From contig JAFANA010000059.1 of assembly GCA_019232905.1 (NCBI GenBank), positions 1 through 54,044 of the forward strand: a DNA stretch of 54,044 nt, read 5' to 3'. The notes beneath the pieces are model-generated. The model saw nothing but the letters and a program-made list of their open reading frames with translations. It did not search any database and had not been told where the DNA came from. Below, one piece after another: positions 26,725-35,688 of this stretch. The position numbers and the translations under genes are program-made. Within the stretch, counting starts at the first letter, position 1. Every line of letters starts with the position of its first letter. Source of the DNA: Vulcanimicrobiota bacterium. Its GTDB lineage: Bacteria; Vulcanimicrobiota; Vulcanimicrobiia; Vulcanimicrobiales; Vulcanimicrobiaceae.

Positions 26725-28182
26725 ATGCTCTTCGCCGCGCGGCTCGCGCTGCTTTTCGCCGTCATGTGCTCGACGGTAGCGGCGGCGCGTCCCGACGACT
26801 TCGCGTCGTTCCTCGACCGGATGCGCGCGCACAGCGGGCCGGTGTGGCGCACACACCTCACCTCCGCGTCGCACATTACGCTGCAGCACGAAACGACCGC
26901 GGTGCGCAACGAGTCGCTTGGGCTGCGTTTCGCGACCTACGAGTGCGCGTCGAACCTCTGCGCGGGCACGTACTTCGACGGCGAGCGGCTCTACTCGCTC
27001 AATATCAACGGCACGCGCCTGCCGCAGTCGGATACGAACGATACCTATCTGCGCGGCGAACGAACGATCGCGTCGCTCGACTTTCTCTCGCCCGATTTTG
27101 TCGATAATGGCGGGTACGTCCGCGACGCGGGCTCGCAAACGATCGATGACGTACGTTATCGCGTGCTCGTCGTTAGCAACGGTGATGCAACGCCGATGCG
27201 CGTCTTCGTCGATGTGAAGACGGCGCTCGTGCGCTATATCCAAGACGTCGACGGCGATGCTACCCTCGAATATCGCGATTACCGCCCCGTCGGAAACCTC
27301 AATCTTCCGTTTCTCGTCTTGCGCAACGGAGAGGTGCTCGAACGCTACGACGGCCGCGACACGACGACGGACGACTTCGCGCCGCCGCATGGCCCGATGC
27401 CGATGTTCCACGGCGCGCCCATCGCCGTTCAGAGCGACCCCGATCGCGCAATTCCGATCTTTCCGTGCAGCCTCGGCGGCGTGACGACGACGTGCCTGCT
27501 AGACACCGGCAACTCGGGCCTCTCGATCAGCGCGGAACTCGCGCAACAGCTACGTGCACCGTCGGTCGGCTCGTTCGACGTTCGCGGCTTGGGGAATTAC
27601 TCGACCGACGTCGTACGCGCAACGGATCTACGCGTCGGTAATGCGGCCTATGGCCCCGCCAACTACGTCGTTCTGCGCGACATTCATAAATTCGGCTACG
27701 ATGTCGTCCTCGGAGCCGACGTTCTGGCGTCGACGACGATCGGACTCGATCCGACGCACCACACGATCATGTTCGACGCACCGATCCCCCCGGGCGGCAC
27801 GTCGGTGCCGTTGATTTTCCAGAATTTTGTTCCGGTGCTGACCGTTCAACTCGGAACCCTCGGCACGCAACTCGCCCTCGACACCGGCGACGAGTCGAAC
27901 ATCAACCTCGCCTACGATTACTATCAAGCGCATCGCGAACTGTTCTCGGCGACCGAACAGCGCCCGGTCTCCGGCGTCGGCGGAACGAGCGTCGAATTGA
28001 TGGGCGTAATCCCCGAAGTTCGCGTCGGCGATCTTTCAATGAGCGAACAGCGCATCGGCGCAACCCAGCTTCTGCACGGCACCGCGTTCGGCCACCTCGG
28101 CGCCGGCTTCCTCGAACACTTCAACGTCGTCATCGACTACGCGGCAGGCCAAGTCCACTTTATCCCGACACCGCAGCCGTAA
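26725..28182 (+). CDS. Secreted aspartyl protease family protein with two DTG motifs
   Basis: A 485-aa exported protein: signal peptide MLFAARLALLFAVMCSTVAA. An N-terminal domain of about 220 residues resembles outer-membrane lipoprotein-sorting-like folds (ALVRYIQDVDGDATLEYRDY, PFLVLRNGEVLERYDG). It is followed by two retropepsin-like lobes, each with a catalytic Asp: CLLDTGNSGLSISAELAQ and LALDTGDESNINLAYDYYQ. A flap-like GLGNYSTDVVRA and HLGAGFLEHFNVVIDY are also typical. It would act outside the cytoplasmic membrane as a peptidase; the substrate is unknown. Confidence 0.85.
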   Translation: MLFAARLALLFAVMCSTVAAARPDDFASFLDRMRAHSGPVWRTHLTSASHITLQHETTAVRNESLGLRFATYECASNLCAGTYFDGERLYSLNINGTRLPQSDTNDTYLRGERTIASLDFLSPDFVDNGGYVRDAGSQTIDDVRYRVLVVSNGDATPMRVFVDVKTALVRYIQDVDGDATLEYRDYRPVGNLNLPFLVLRNGEVLERYDGRDTTTDDFAPPHGPMPMFHGAPIAVQSDPDRAIPIFPCSLGGVTTTCLLDTGNSGLSISAELAQQLRAPSVGSFDVRGLGNYSTDVVRATDLRVGNAAYGPANYVVLRDIHKFGYDVVLGADVLASTTIGLDPTHHTIMFDAPIPPGGTSVPLIFQNFVPVLTVQLGTLGTQLALDTGDESNINLAYDYYQAHRELFSATEQRPVSGVGGTSVELMGVIPEVRVGDLSMSEQRIGATQLLHGTAFGHLGAGFLEHFNVVIDYAAGQVHFIPTPQP

Positions 28183-28185
28183 CTG

Positions 28186-30261
28186 TCAGGTGCGGGCGCG
28201 TTGGAGGTCGCCGATGAAGGACAGCGCGTCGTTGGCCGGGCTTGGTTCGCCTAGGAAAAAGCCTTGCACCTCGGACGCGCCGATTGCGCGGATCTGTTCG
28301 AGCGTCACGCGCGATTCGACGCCTTCCGCCACCGAGGCGAGACCTAAGTTTTCGGCGAGGGTAACGATGGCTTTGACGATCGCTTCGTCTTGGGAGCCCG
28401 GCAGCATGTCGCGCAAAAAGCTCTTATCGATTTTCAACACGTCGATCGGGAACCGGCGTAAATAGCTGAGGCTCGTGTAGCCCGTGCCGAAATCGTCGAC
28501 CGACAAGCGGATTCCCAGCGCTTTGAGTTCGTGCAGAAGTGCAATTCCACCCGAAATGTCGCGCATTATCGAACTTTCCGTGAGCTCGAGTTCGATGCGC
28601 GACGGCGCCAGATCGTATTTACGCAGTGCTACGGCAATTGTATCGCGTAATCCGGCTCGCTCGAGTTGACGTGCCGAAATGTTGACAGTAATACGCGGCA
28701 CATCGATGCCTTGCGCGTCCCACTGCGAGAGTTGACGGCACGCGGTGTCCACGACATAGCTGCCGAGTTCGTCGATCGCGCCCGACTCTTCCGCGAGCGG
28801 AATGAAATGATCGGGCGGAACGAGCCCGAGGTGCGGATGCTGCCAGCGAACGAGTGCTTCGTAACCGGTAAAGACCAGATCGGTGCAGCGAAAAATCGGC
28901 TGATAGTGAAGGACGAATTGGTTCTCTGAGGCTGCATGGCGAAGGTCGCGCTTGAGCGCGAGGCGCTCGGACGATGCCGCGATCATGTTCGGTTCGAAGA
29001 CCCGGTAGCCGTGTCCGCCGGATTGCTTCGCGGCCTGCATCGCCGCTTCGGCGGAACGCACGAGTGCCGGCGCGTCGGAACCGTCTTCGGGAAACATGGC
29101 CAGACCCGAACTCGCGTTGACGTACACATCGATATCGCCGACGGTAAACGGCGCTTCGAAGAGCGCGTGCAGCCGCCGAAGGAACTCGCGGCCGTCCGCA
29201 GGCGACGCCACGTCGACCAGCAAAATCGCGAATTGATCTTCGCCGACGCGCGAAACGGTTGCCGCGCCGTTGACCAGGCGGCGGAAACGCTGCGCAACCA
29301 AGCGGAGCACTTCGTCGCCGTTGGTCGTTCCGTACAACTCGTTTACTTCGGCGAACGAATCGATATCCAGCGAAACGAGCGCAACCGGATTGCGATGACG
29401 CTGAGCCATCGCAATAGCCTGCGAAAGCCGGTCCTCGAGCAGCGCACGGTTCGGCAGATCGGTGAGCGGGTCGTATTGCGCGAAGTACGCGATTCGCTGC
29501 TCGGCGATCTTGCGTTCGGTGATGTCGAACGCGACCGAAATCGTTCCGACGATGCGTGCATCAATGTCGCGCAGCGGCTCGACATGACCGCGAAAGGTCT
29601 TGCCGCCCCAGATCATTTCGTACTCCGCCGATCCGCCTTGCAAGGCTTGCAGATGCGCGTGGCGGATGGGAAAACGTGACTCGTCCGCAAGCAACGCGGA
29701 ACTCGCGACGTGCATGCCGATGAGGGACGCCGGCTCGTCCGGAACTTGTGCCAGTTGCGCGCCTTCGACCGAGGTCACCGTGAGCGTCGTATCGCAGGAA
29801 ATGACGAGCGCGGGCAGCTGTTCGAAGAGGAGCCGCAGGCGCGTCTCGCGTTCGCGCAACTGCACTTCCATCAAGGCGCGCGCGCGCCGCAGTTCGCCGT
29901 CGCGCAGCGCGCGCTCCGCCGCCGGACCCAGGCGTTTCAGGTTGTTTTTAAAGATATAGTCGTACGCGCCGAGGCGAATCGTTTCGACCGCCGCTTCTTC
30001 ACCGATCGCTCCGGACACGACGAGCGTCGGCGTATCACTTTCGCGTTCGCGAAGAAGTTCGAGCATGTCGGGCGCGCTGAATTGCGGCATCGAGTAGTCG
30101 CAGAGGATCAGGTCCCACGATTGTTCGTCGAGCGCGGCAGTCGCGTCCGCGGGCTGATCGACGCGCAAGCTCTCTACCGCAAACCCGTGACGCGTTAACG
30201 CGAGCACGTTGAGTTCGGCATCGTCCGGCGAATCGTCGACGCACAGCACGCGTAAGCGCAC
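28186..30261 (-). CDS. Receiver-PAS-GGDEF-EAL signalling protein (c-di-GMP phosphodiesterase type)
   Basis: A 691-aa protein starting at a GTG (30261) that overlaps the stop of the upstream response regulator by 1 nt (TAGTG). Receiver domain 1-125 with phosphoacceptor Asp55 (LILCDYSMP); PAS about 155-265; GGDEF about 280-440, with the signature degenerated to GEDQF, so cyclase activity is unlikely; EAL about 450-690, with intact EALVRWQHP, LTESSIMRD, DDFGTGYTSLSYL and EGVES. It should hydrolyse c-di-GMP under control of phosphorylation. It forms an operon with a receiver and a histidine kinase. The PilZ protein at 37073 is a candidate downstream sensor. Confidence 0.94.
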   Translation of the reverse strand: MRLRVLCVDDSPDDAELNVLALTRHGFAVESLRVDQPADATAALDEQSWDLILCDYSMPQFSAPDMLELLRERESDTPTLVVSGAIGEEAAVETIRLGAYDYIFKNNLKRLGPAAERALRDGELRRARALMEVQLRERETRLRLLFEQLPALVISCDTTLTVTSVEGAQLAQVPDEPASLIGMHVASSALLADESRFPIRHAHLQALQGGSAEYEMIWGGKTFRGHVEPLRDIDARIVGTISVAFDITERKIAEQRIAYFAQYDPLTDLPNRALLEDRLSQAIAMAQRHRNPVALVSLDIDSFAEVNELYGTTNGDEVLRLVAQRFRRLVNGAATVSRVGEDQFAILLVDVASPADGREFLRRLHALFEAPFTVGDIDVYVNASSGLAMFPEDGSDAPALVRSAEAAMQAAKQSGGHGYRVFEPNMIAASSERLALKRDLRHAASENQFVLHYQPIFRCTDLVFTGYEALVRWQHPHLGLVPPDHFIPLAEESGAIDELGSYVVDTACRQLSQWDAQGIDVPRITVNISARQLERAGLRDTIAVALRKYDLAPSRIELELTESSIMRDISGGIALLHELKALGIRLSVDDFGTGYTSLSYLRRFPIDVLKIDKSFLRDMLPGSQDEAIVKAIVTLAENLGLASVAEGVESRVTLEQIRAIGASEVQGFFLGEPSPANDALSFIGDLQRART

Positions 30262-30707
30262 TACATTCCTCCACCCGCACCGACGCCCGGCGGCGGCTCG
30301 TTGAGCACGAGCCAATAAAGTCCCACTTGTCGCACGGCTTCGACGAACTCGTTGAAATCGACGGGCTTGCGGACGTAGCTATTCACCCCGAGCCGGTAAC
30401 CCTGGAGTAAATCTTCTTCTTGTTTGCTCGAGGTCAAGATCACCGTCGGAATCAAACGCGTTCGCGACGACGCGCGGATTTGTTCCAACACTTCGAGTCC
30501 CGAGATTTTTGGGAGCTTGAGATCGAGAAGAATGACTTGCGGCAATCCTCGACCGCGCGCGTCGTCGTCAAAGAGAAACTCGCACGCTTGGGCGCCGTCC
30601 TTCAGGACGACGATATCGTTGATAATGTGGTTTTTTGCAAATGCCCGCTGGGTGAGTTCGATATCGTCGGGGTTATCCTCGACGAGCAGGATGTAGGGCT
30701 TGCTCAT
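30261..30707 (-). CDS. Single-domain response regulator (Rcp1-like)
   Basis: A 148-aa CheY-like receiver. Acidic pocket VEDNPDD, phosphoacceptor Asp62 in LLDLKLPKISG, Thr92 in VILTSS and Lys114 in VRKPVD are all intact. The insert KDGAQACEFLF and the C-terminal extension QVGLYWLVLNEPPP are characteristic of Rcp1-type regulators that pair with phytochrome-class histidine kinases. It is encoded between the kinase and the EAL protein and likely acts as a phosphate shuttle. Confidence 0.94.
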   Translation of the reverse strand: MSKPYILLVEDNPDDIELTQRAFAKNHIINDIVVLKDGAQACEFLFDDDARGRGLPQVILLDLKLPKISGLEVLEQIRASSRTRLIPTVILTSSKQEEDLLQGYRLGVNSYVRKPVDFNEFVEAVRQVGLYWLVLNEPPPGVGAGGGM

Positions 30708-30719
30708 GCTGATGCGTGG

Positions 30720-32639
30720 TCATTCCTTTGACGCCGGGAGCGTGAAATAAAATGTGGCGCCGGCGCCGACGGCACCTTCGGCCCGAATCGCGCCGCCGTG
30801 ACGATGAACGATTCGTGCCACGGTTGCAAGACCGATCCCGGTCCCCTCATATTCATCGGCCGGATGCAGCCGCTGGAACGCACCGAAGAGCTTATTTCCA
30901 TACGCCATGTCGAATCCGGCGCCGTTGTCGCGGACGAAGAACTCACCGTCGGCGTTCCGGCCGACCTCGATGGACGCGGCCGCCGCGTGCCGCGTGAACT
31001 TCCATGCGTTACCGACGAGATTCTGAAGCAGCACTTGAAGTAGATTCGGCTCCCCGGCGGCGCGTAGTCCTTCCACAATCCGTACCGTCACCCGCCGCTC
31101 CGGCTCACCGTCGCGGCAATCCTGTGCGACGCTCTGCGCGAGTGCGCTCAAGTTCACGTCATCGAAGCTAATCGGCGCCCGCGCCACTTTGGCAAGACGC
31201 AGGAGCGCGTCGATCAAGTCCGCCATGCGTTGTGCGGCTCTACGCACGCGATCGACGTATCCGCGGGCACGGTCGTCGAGCGCACCGGCATAGTCCTCGG
31301 CGAGCGCTTGGGAGAATCCGTCGATCGCCCGCAGCGGCGCGCGAAGATCGTGCGAGACCGAGTACGAAAATGACTCAAGTTCTTTATTTGCGAGCTCGAG
31401 CTGCTGCGTGCGTTGTGCAACGCGTCGTTCCAACTCGGCATTAAGATGCAAAATACGCTCTTCTTCCGTTTTGCGCGGCGTGACGTCACGCACATATGCG
31501 GCAACGCCGGTCGCAAAGGGATAGAGACGCGCCTCGTACCACCGGTCGCGAATTGCCGTCTCGTACGTCACCGCGCGTTCGTGGGCGAGTGCCTCTTTGA
31601 AGCTCTTGAGCGCAACGCCGTCGCGATCGAACTGCGGGGTGAATTCCACCACGGAACGCCCGATCACGGCGGACGGTTCGACGTTGAAATACCGCGCCAT
31701 CTGCGAGTTGACGTAGGTGATGCGCAAGTTCCGGTCCACGGCGACGAACGCGTCACGAATGCTCTCGAGGACCTGCGCCATCCGGCGGTTTGATTCGAGG
31801 GCGTTGTCGGTCTCAGCAACCGTTTGCGCAACGGACTGCACGAAACGGACGTCACCAACGGAGAACGTTCGCGCAAGCGGATAGTAGACGGCAATGACGC
31901 CCTTCGGGTCGGCCGGCGTGCCGATTAATACCGCTATGCACGAGAGCACATTGTTCTTCTTCAGTTGTGCGAGGGAAGGCGCGCGGTGGTCGGTGCGCAC
32001 GTCCGGACAGACGAAAGGTTCGCCCGTGCGTACGACGTGTTCCAGGTGCGCAACGAGGGGCACTTGCCGCTCGAAGGACGCGTGGAGCCCCCATCCGGAC
32101 GAGCGTCGCACCGCAAATCGCTTGGCATCGCGCTCAAACGCAATGAGTTCCGCGACCGGCGTCTCCAAAACGTCGCGCACGAGATCGAGCGCATCGACGA
32201 CGATTTCATCAATCGTCGCGCCCGCGAGCGCCGTGCGTCCGAAGTCGATGAGTGCCTGCTGCCGCCGCGCATTGCGCTCTACCTCGCGCTGCGCTTCGAT
32301 GCGCGACGAAACGTCGCGGAAATACACGGACAGCCCGTCGGCGGACGGATAGGCTTTTACCTCGAGCCACAGCGCGGCAGTCTTCGAATACTCGACGAAT
32401 TGGACGGACTGCTGGTCGTGCATGGCGCGTTCATATTCGCGTTCGAAGAGACGGCCGCGCGCGAGCGGAAAAATCTCGAGCCAATGCGCGCCGACGCAAT
32501 GCTCCTGCGCATGCAGTAATTTACGCGCCTCCGCGTTTATATACGAGATTCGCCACTGCACGTCGAGCGCGAAGAAACCATCCGTGATGCGCTCGAGAAC
32601 GAGCGACAGATCGGGACGAAGGACCGAGGCATCGGCCAT
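30720..32639 (-). CDS. PAS-GAF-PAS sensor histidine kinase
   Basis: A 639-aa cytoplasmic kinase with no membrane segment. PAS 1 about 10-115 (ITDGFFALDVQWRISYINAE), GAF about 135-285, PAS 2 about 290-390 (SIRDAFVAVDRNLRITYVNS), then a coiled coil, HisKA with phospho-His in YSVSHDLRAPLRAIDGFSQA (about 420), and HATPase_c with LLQNLVGNAWKFT, DNGAGFDM and YEGTGIGLATV. The kinase core is the Cph1/phytochrome class, though the GAF lacks an obvious bilin-binding context. It starts the operon with two response regulators. The signal sensed is unknown. Confidence 0.94.
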   Translation of the reverse strand: MADASVLRPDLSLVLERITDGFFALDVQWRISYINAEARKLLHAQEHCVGAHWLEIFPLARGRLFEREYERAMHDQQSVQFVEYSKTAALWLEVKAYPSADGLSVYFRDVSSRIEAQREVERNARRQQALIDFGRTALAGATIDEIVVDALDLVRDVLETPVAELIAFERDAKRFAVRRSSGWGLHASFERQVPLVAHLEHVVRTGEPFVCPDVRTDHRAPSLAQLKKNNVLSCIAVLIGTPADPKGVIAVYYPLARTFSVGDVRFVQSVAQTVAETDNALESNRRMAQVLESIRDAFVAVDRNLRITYVNSQMARYFNVEPSAVIGRSVVEFTPQFDRDGVALKSFKEALAHERAVTYETAIRDRWYEARLYPFATGVAAYVRDVTPRKTEEERILHLNAELERRVAQRTQQLELANKELESFSYSVSHDLRAPLRAIDGFSQALAEDYAGALDDRARGYVDRVRRAAQRMADLIDALLRLAKVARAPISFDDVNLSALAQSVAQDCRDGEPERRVTVRIVEGLRAAGEPNLLQVLLQNLVGNAWKFTRHAAAASIEVGRNADGEFFVRDNGAGFDMAYGNKLFGAFQRLHPADEYEGTGIGLATVARIVHRHGGAIRAEGAVGAGATFYFTLPASKE

Positions 32640-32666
32640 AGCCGAACGTTCTTCGGCCGCGCAGGG

Positions 32667-33431
32667 CTATCCCGGTCGTGCAACGGCTGCGATCCACTCC
32701 GACACGGCACCGGCGACGACATTGGGACGATCGCGGTGCGGTGCGTGGGCGCAGCGTGCGAGGACGAGACGATCGGTGGTTCCGCGGCTATTGTGCGCGA
32801 GCAGATTGAGTTGCGCGAGCGTTCCGTATTCGTCGTCGATGCCCTGAATTGCGAGTGCCGGCGCAGCAACAGACGGCAACAGATCGACGATCGACCACGA
32901 ACGGAACGCGGGCGCGAGCCAAATGTCGTTCCATCCGTAAAACGTCGCATCGACGTCCGCGTGGTAACGGGCCATTTTTTCGCGTAAATCCGTGGTCCGG
33001 TACGTCTCTGCGATCGCAGCAATGCTCTTGACACTGACATCCTCGACGACCACGTGCGGCGCCTCGAGAACGAGTCCACGAACGTTGCGCGGATATGCCG
33101 ATGCATAGATGAGCGCGATCGACGCACCGTCGCTATGTCCGATCAATATCGGACGTTCGACGTGAAGCGCATCCAGCAGTTCGGGAAGAACCGTGAGCGC
33201 CTCGGCGTGCATGTAGTCTACGGCTCGCGGCTCATGTAATGTTTCTGAAAAGCCGTTGCCGTAGCGCGAGTACACGACGGTGCCGCAGCCCGTGCGCGCC
33301 GAAATCTGCTCGGGAAAATCGCGCCATAGCGCGATCGAACCCAATCCTTCGTGAAGAAAAACCAGCGTCGGCGCGTCGTGGCGAAGCGCCGGCGTGCTTA
33401 TGACGTCGATCGTGCGTCCCGCGAGCCGCAC
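32667..33431 (-). CDS. Alpha/beta hydrolase
   Basis: A 254-aa protein started at a GTG (33431), 7 nt after the rhodanese-like gene; the upstream in-frame extension lies in that gene and is rejected. Oxyanion region FLHEGLGSIALW, nucleophile elbow GHSDGASIALIYAS, acid IQGIDDEYG and catalytic His near CAHAPHRDRP fit a serine hydrolase. The H-E-G-L-G-S motif is common in esterases near 3-oxoadipate enol-lactonases. It is the last gene of the alkB operon. Substrate unknown. Confidence 0.86.
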   Translation of the reverse strand: MRLAGRTIDVISTPALRHDAPTLVFLHEGLGSIALWRDFPEQISARTGCGTVVYSRYGNGFSETLHEPRAVDYMHAEALTVLPELLDALHVERPILIGHSDGASIALIYASAYPRNVRGLVLEAPHVVVEDVSVKSIAAIAETYRTTDLREKMARYHADVDATFYGWNDIWLAPAFRSWSIVDLLPSVAAPALAIQGIDDEYGTLAQLNLLAHNSRGTTDRLVLARCAHAPHRDRPNVVAGAVSEWIAAVARPG

Positions 33432-33438
33432 GCGCTCG

Positions 33439-33789
33439 TCATAGGTCGTGAAGGCCGGCTTCCTCGACGCTTGGAACGGGTTGCTCTTGCGTTTCGGGTT
33501 CCGTTGGACGTCCCGCGGCCTTCCACGCATCGATTCCGCCGTCGATCTCCTCCACGTCCGCGTAACCGTAATCCGACAACTTTTTACCGACCGCCTCGGC
33601 AATGTATTCGTCGTCGGTGTAAATCGCAATCGTACCTTCTTTGGGCAACGGCAGGACGAGTGGATCCGCTTTTAGCAGCGCGTCCGCATCGTAGCGTAAC
33701 GCGCCGCGAATTTGCTCGCCGTGACGGTGCTTACGGAGGTCGAGAATCGGCGTCTGATCGTGGATTGCAGGTACGGGTGCTTTCTTCAC
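33439..33789 (-). CDS. Rhodanese-like domain protein lacking the catalytic cysteine
   Basis: A 116-aa single rhodanese homology domain: PILDLRKHRHGEQIRGALRY, then IAIYTDDEYIAEAVGKKLSD and VEEIDGGIDAWKAAGRP. The active-site loop that normally reads C-R-x-G-x-R/S is replaced by YTDDEY and the whole protein has no cysteine, so sulfur transfer is not possible and a binding role is more likely. The GTG start overlaps the stop of the preceding small ORF (GTGA). Confidence 0.85.
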   Translation of the reverse strand: MKKAPVPAIHDQTPILDLRKHRHGEQIRGALRYDADALLKADPLVLPLPKEGTIAIYTDDEYIAEAVGKKLSDYGYADVEEIDGGIDAWKAAGRPTEPETQEQPVPSVEEAGLHDL

Positions 33790-33941
33790 TCTTCGGTCTC
33801 CCGTTCGAGTTCGGGGTCAAGCGCGGTTTTCGGGTCGTTGTCGCCGGGAACGGACGCGTCTTCTTCATATGGACGGTCGCTCGGAACGTCGCGGTTTTCG
33901 TGCGGCCGCTCATCAGGCGGATCAGTCTTGCGGCTGTTCAT
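33786..33941 (-). CDS. Small acidic protein in the alkB operon
   Basis: A 51-aa ORF, MNSRKTDPPDERPHENRDVP ... DPELERETEE. It is highly charged with many Pro, Asp, Glu and Arg residues and is probably disordered. The start overlaps the 3' end of alkB by 20 nt and its stop overlaps the rhodanese-like start as GTGA, which is good evidence for translation. No family recognised. Confidence 0.6.
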   Translation of the reverse strand: MNSRKTDPPDERPHENRDVPSDRPYEEDASVPGDNDPKTALDPELERETEE

Positions 33942-34542
33942 GTTGCGAAACGTTCCCGAGGAAGCGCGGACGAAACGCCACGCTGATACGCGCGTCGGTC
34001 GGACGCGGCGATTTCGCGATCGTGTGTTCCCAAAACTCCTGGGAGCGGCCGCTCATCACGAAAAGGCTTCCCGCGTCAAGGTCGACGGAATGCACGATTC
34101 GCGGGCGGCGCTTCGTTCGCACCTGCATGCGGCGCGTCGCGCCGAGGCTTAATAGCGCGATCGTCGGTTGCGGCGGCAGGTCTTCGAGATGATCGTTGTG
34201 CCATGCGACGCTGTCGCGTCCGTCGCGGTAGTAGTTGAGTCCCACGCTCGTAAAGCGTTCCCCGAGAAACTCCGCGACGCGCTCGCGCGCGCCCTCGAGC
34301 GGCGGCGGGAGATTATCGCCTGCGAAGCGAGCAACGAGCCGCGGCACGTCGACCATTTTGTCGTACATCCACATCGTTTCCGATGACCAGGGCGCGTTGT
34401 CGAGCAACCAATGGAACAGTTGCATCGCCTCTCCGGGATCAAATACGTTCGGGTAGTACGCAATACGCCCGGTCTCGTCGTCGACGAGCACGCGTGGACC
34501 GCAATCAAAGAGCGCAAGCTGCGTGGTCATGGATAACGTCAT
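33922..34542 (-). CDS. alkB: AlkB-family alpha-ketoglutarate-dependent DNA repair dioxygenase
   Basis: A 206-aa protein (an internal start MTTQLALFDCG at 34530 is also possible). Fe(II) ligands His115 and Asp117 in VAWHNDHLED and His173 in EFWEHTIAK; 2-oxoglutarate ligands in NYYRDG and Arg185/Arg191 in ARISVAFRPR. The substrate loop and the W-M-Y-D-K segment resemble ALKBH2/ALKBH3-type bacterial proteins. It removes N1-methyladenine and N3-methylcytosine damage by oxidative demethylation. It heads an operon with a small acidic protein, a rhodanese-like protein and a hydrolase. Confidence 0.93.
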   Translation of the reverse strand: MTLSMTTQLALFDCGPRVLVDDETGRIAYYPNVFDPGEAMQLFHWLLDNAPWSSETMWMYDKMVDVPRLVARFAGDNLPPPLEGARERVAEFLGERFTSVGLNYYRDGRDSVAWHNDHLEDLPPQPTIALLSLGATRRMQVRTKRRPRIVHSVDLDAGSLFVMSGRSQEFWEHTIAKSPRPTDARISVAFRPRFLGNVSQHEQPQD

Positions 34543-34566
34543 AGACTACTCGTCGCCGTCGTACGG

Positions 34567-35592
34567 TTACGCTACCCACTCGAAGCGTGCGAAACGGCCC
34601 GCATCGATGACCAGCAACAGCGCGCACAGCGCGAGCGCAATATACCCGGCCGCCGGTACGCGCCGCAGCGTCGCACCATACCCAAGGAGAACCGGCGCAA
34701 CAGCGTATGCATTACGGTCGACGGAGAACGGCGTGCCCGAACAGACGAGCATTGCAAGTGCCACGAGCGCATAGAGCGTCATCATGCGCCCGAGCCGTCG
34801 CGCTTGCGCGGCCACGACAAGTGCTCCGAGCGGCACGAGCGCGACCACCATGATATTTTGGCGCGCGCCGTCGAGCGTAAGGAGCGAGGTGAAGATCGCG
34901 CGCCACGCGTGAAGGTCGATGCCGAAACCGCGTTGCCAGCTACGCTGCGCATGCACAAATGCGAGCGCGTCACCGAAGTGCAGCGCACAGTAGAGCGAGA
35001 ACGCCGCAATTCCCGAGAATGCAATGAGGCCGGCGACAATTGAAGCCGCGCGCCTCTGCATCATTCCGTCGAGCAACATCGCCAATGCGAGCGGAAATCC
35101 CAACGGATTTGCCGCTGAGGCGAAACCGCCCGCACCGCCCGCGGCTACAACGTGAGATCGATCCCAGAAATCGAGCGCAAGCGCGCTGCTCAACAAGAAG
35201 ACGCTTTGCGGATATGCGACGCTGCAAAACAGCGACGGCGGCAAGAGACAGGCCACGGCAACGCACCACTTCGCTGCGACCGCGTCGTAACGGCGCACGG
35301 CGAGACGATACACCAGGACGAGAGCGGCCAAAAATGCGGCATTTGCCAGCACGGCGGCGACAACGGGCCACGGCAAGCCGCGCGTTACGAACGGTGCTGC
35401 GAGCAACGCAAAGAGTGGAAAGAATGCGACGTTGTGACGGCGTCCGTCGGGGGCGTATTCGTACCCGTGCGCGACGATCGAGCCGTACCAGGCTCCATCC
35501 CAATTCGCAAAGGCGTCTGCATGCCCGTTCGAGAGCATGACGGCGACGATCAGCAGACGCGACAGTGCCCACGCCAAGACAACGAAGCGCAT
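34567..35592 (-). CDS. PIG-V-like membrane mannosyl/glycosyltransferase
   Basis: A 341-aa membrane protein with about 8-10 hydrophobic segments. FANWDGAWYGSIVAHGYEYA after TM1 carries the acidic WDG-x-W/Y catalytic-type loop of GT-C glycosyltransferases related to PIG-V/GPI mannosyltransferase 2. FFPLFALLAAPF and AYPQSVFLLSSA are also typical of this family in bacteria. It would transfer a sugar from a polyprenyl-phosphate donor at the outer face of the membrane. A GAAGGAGAG ribosome-binding site precedes the ATG. It ends 24 nt before alkB and may be cotranscribed with it. The acceptor is unknown. Confidence 0.75.
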   Translation of the reverse strand: MRFVVLAWALSRLLIVAVMLSNGHADAFANWDGAWYGSIVAHGYEYAPDGRRHNVAFFPLFALLAAPFVTRGLPWPVVAAVLANAAFLAALVLVYRLAVRRYDAVAAKWCVAVACLLPPSLFCSVAYPQSVFLLSSALALDFWDRSHVVAAGGAGGFASAANPLGFPLALAMLLDGMMQRRAASIVAGLIAFSGIAAFSLYCALHFGDALAFVHAQRSWQRGFGIDLHAWRAIFTSLLTLDGARQNIMVVALVPLGALVVAAQARRLGRMMTLYALVALAMLVCSGTPFSVDRNAYAVAPVLLGYGATLRRVPAAGYIALALCALLLVIDAGRFARFEWVA

Positions 35593-35688
35593 GGCTAGCG
35601 CTCTCCTTCAAACGGGGACCATAGTCCTAGTCGTGCGCTCCGGACGCGCCTACCGCGCGCCTTTCCGAAGGAGTAGAGTATCGTCGAT

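Noticed and set aside
26722..27411. N-terminal extension of the 98-aa protein to 328 aa
   Set aside because: The extra 230 residues are antisense to the signal peptide and first domain of the aspartic protease and have low-complexity Arg/Val composition.
33432..33629. N-terminal extension of the alpha/beta hydrolase upstream of 33431
   Set aside because: This segment is the out-of-frame reading of the rhodanese-like gene; hydrolase similarity starts only at the GTG at 33431.
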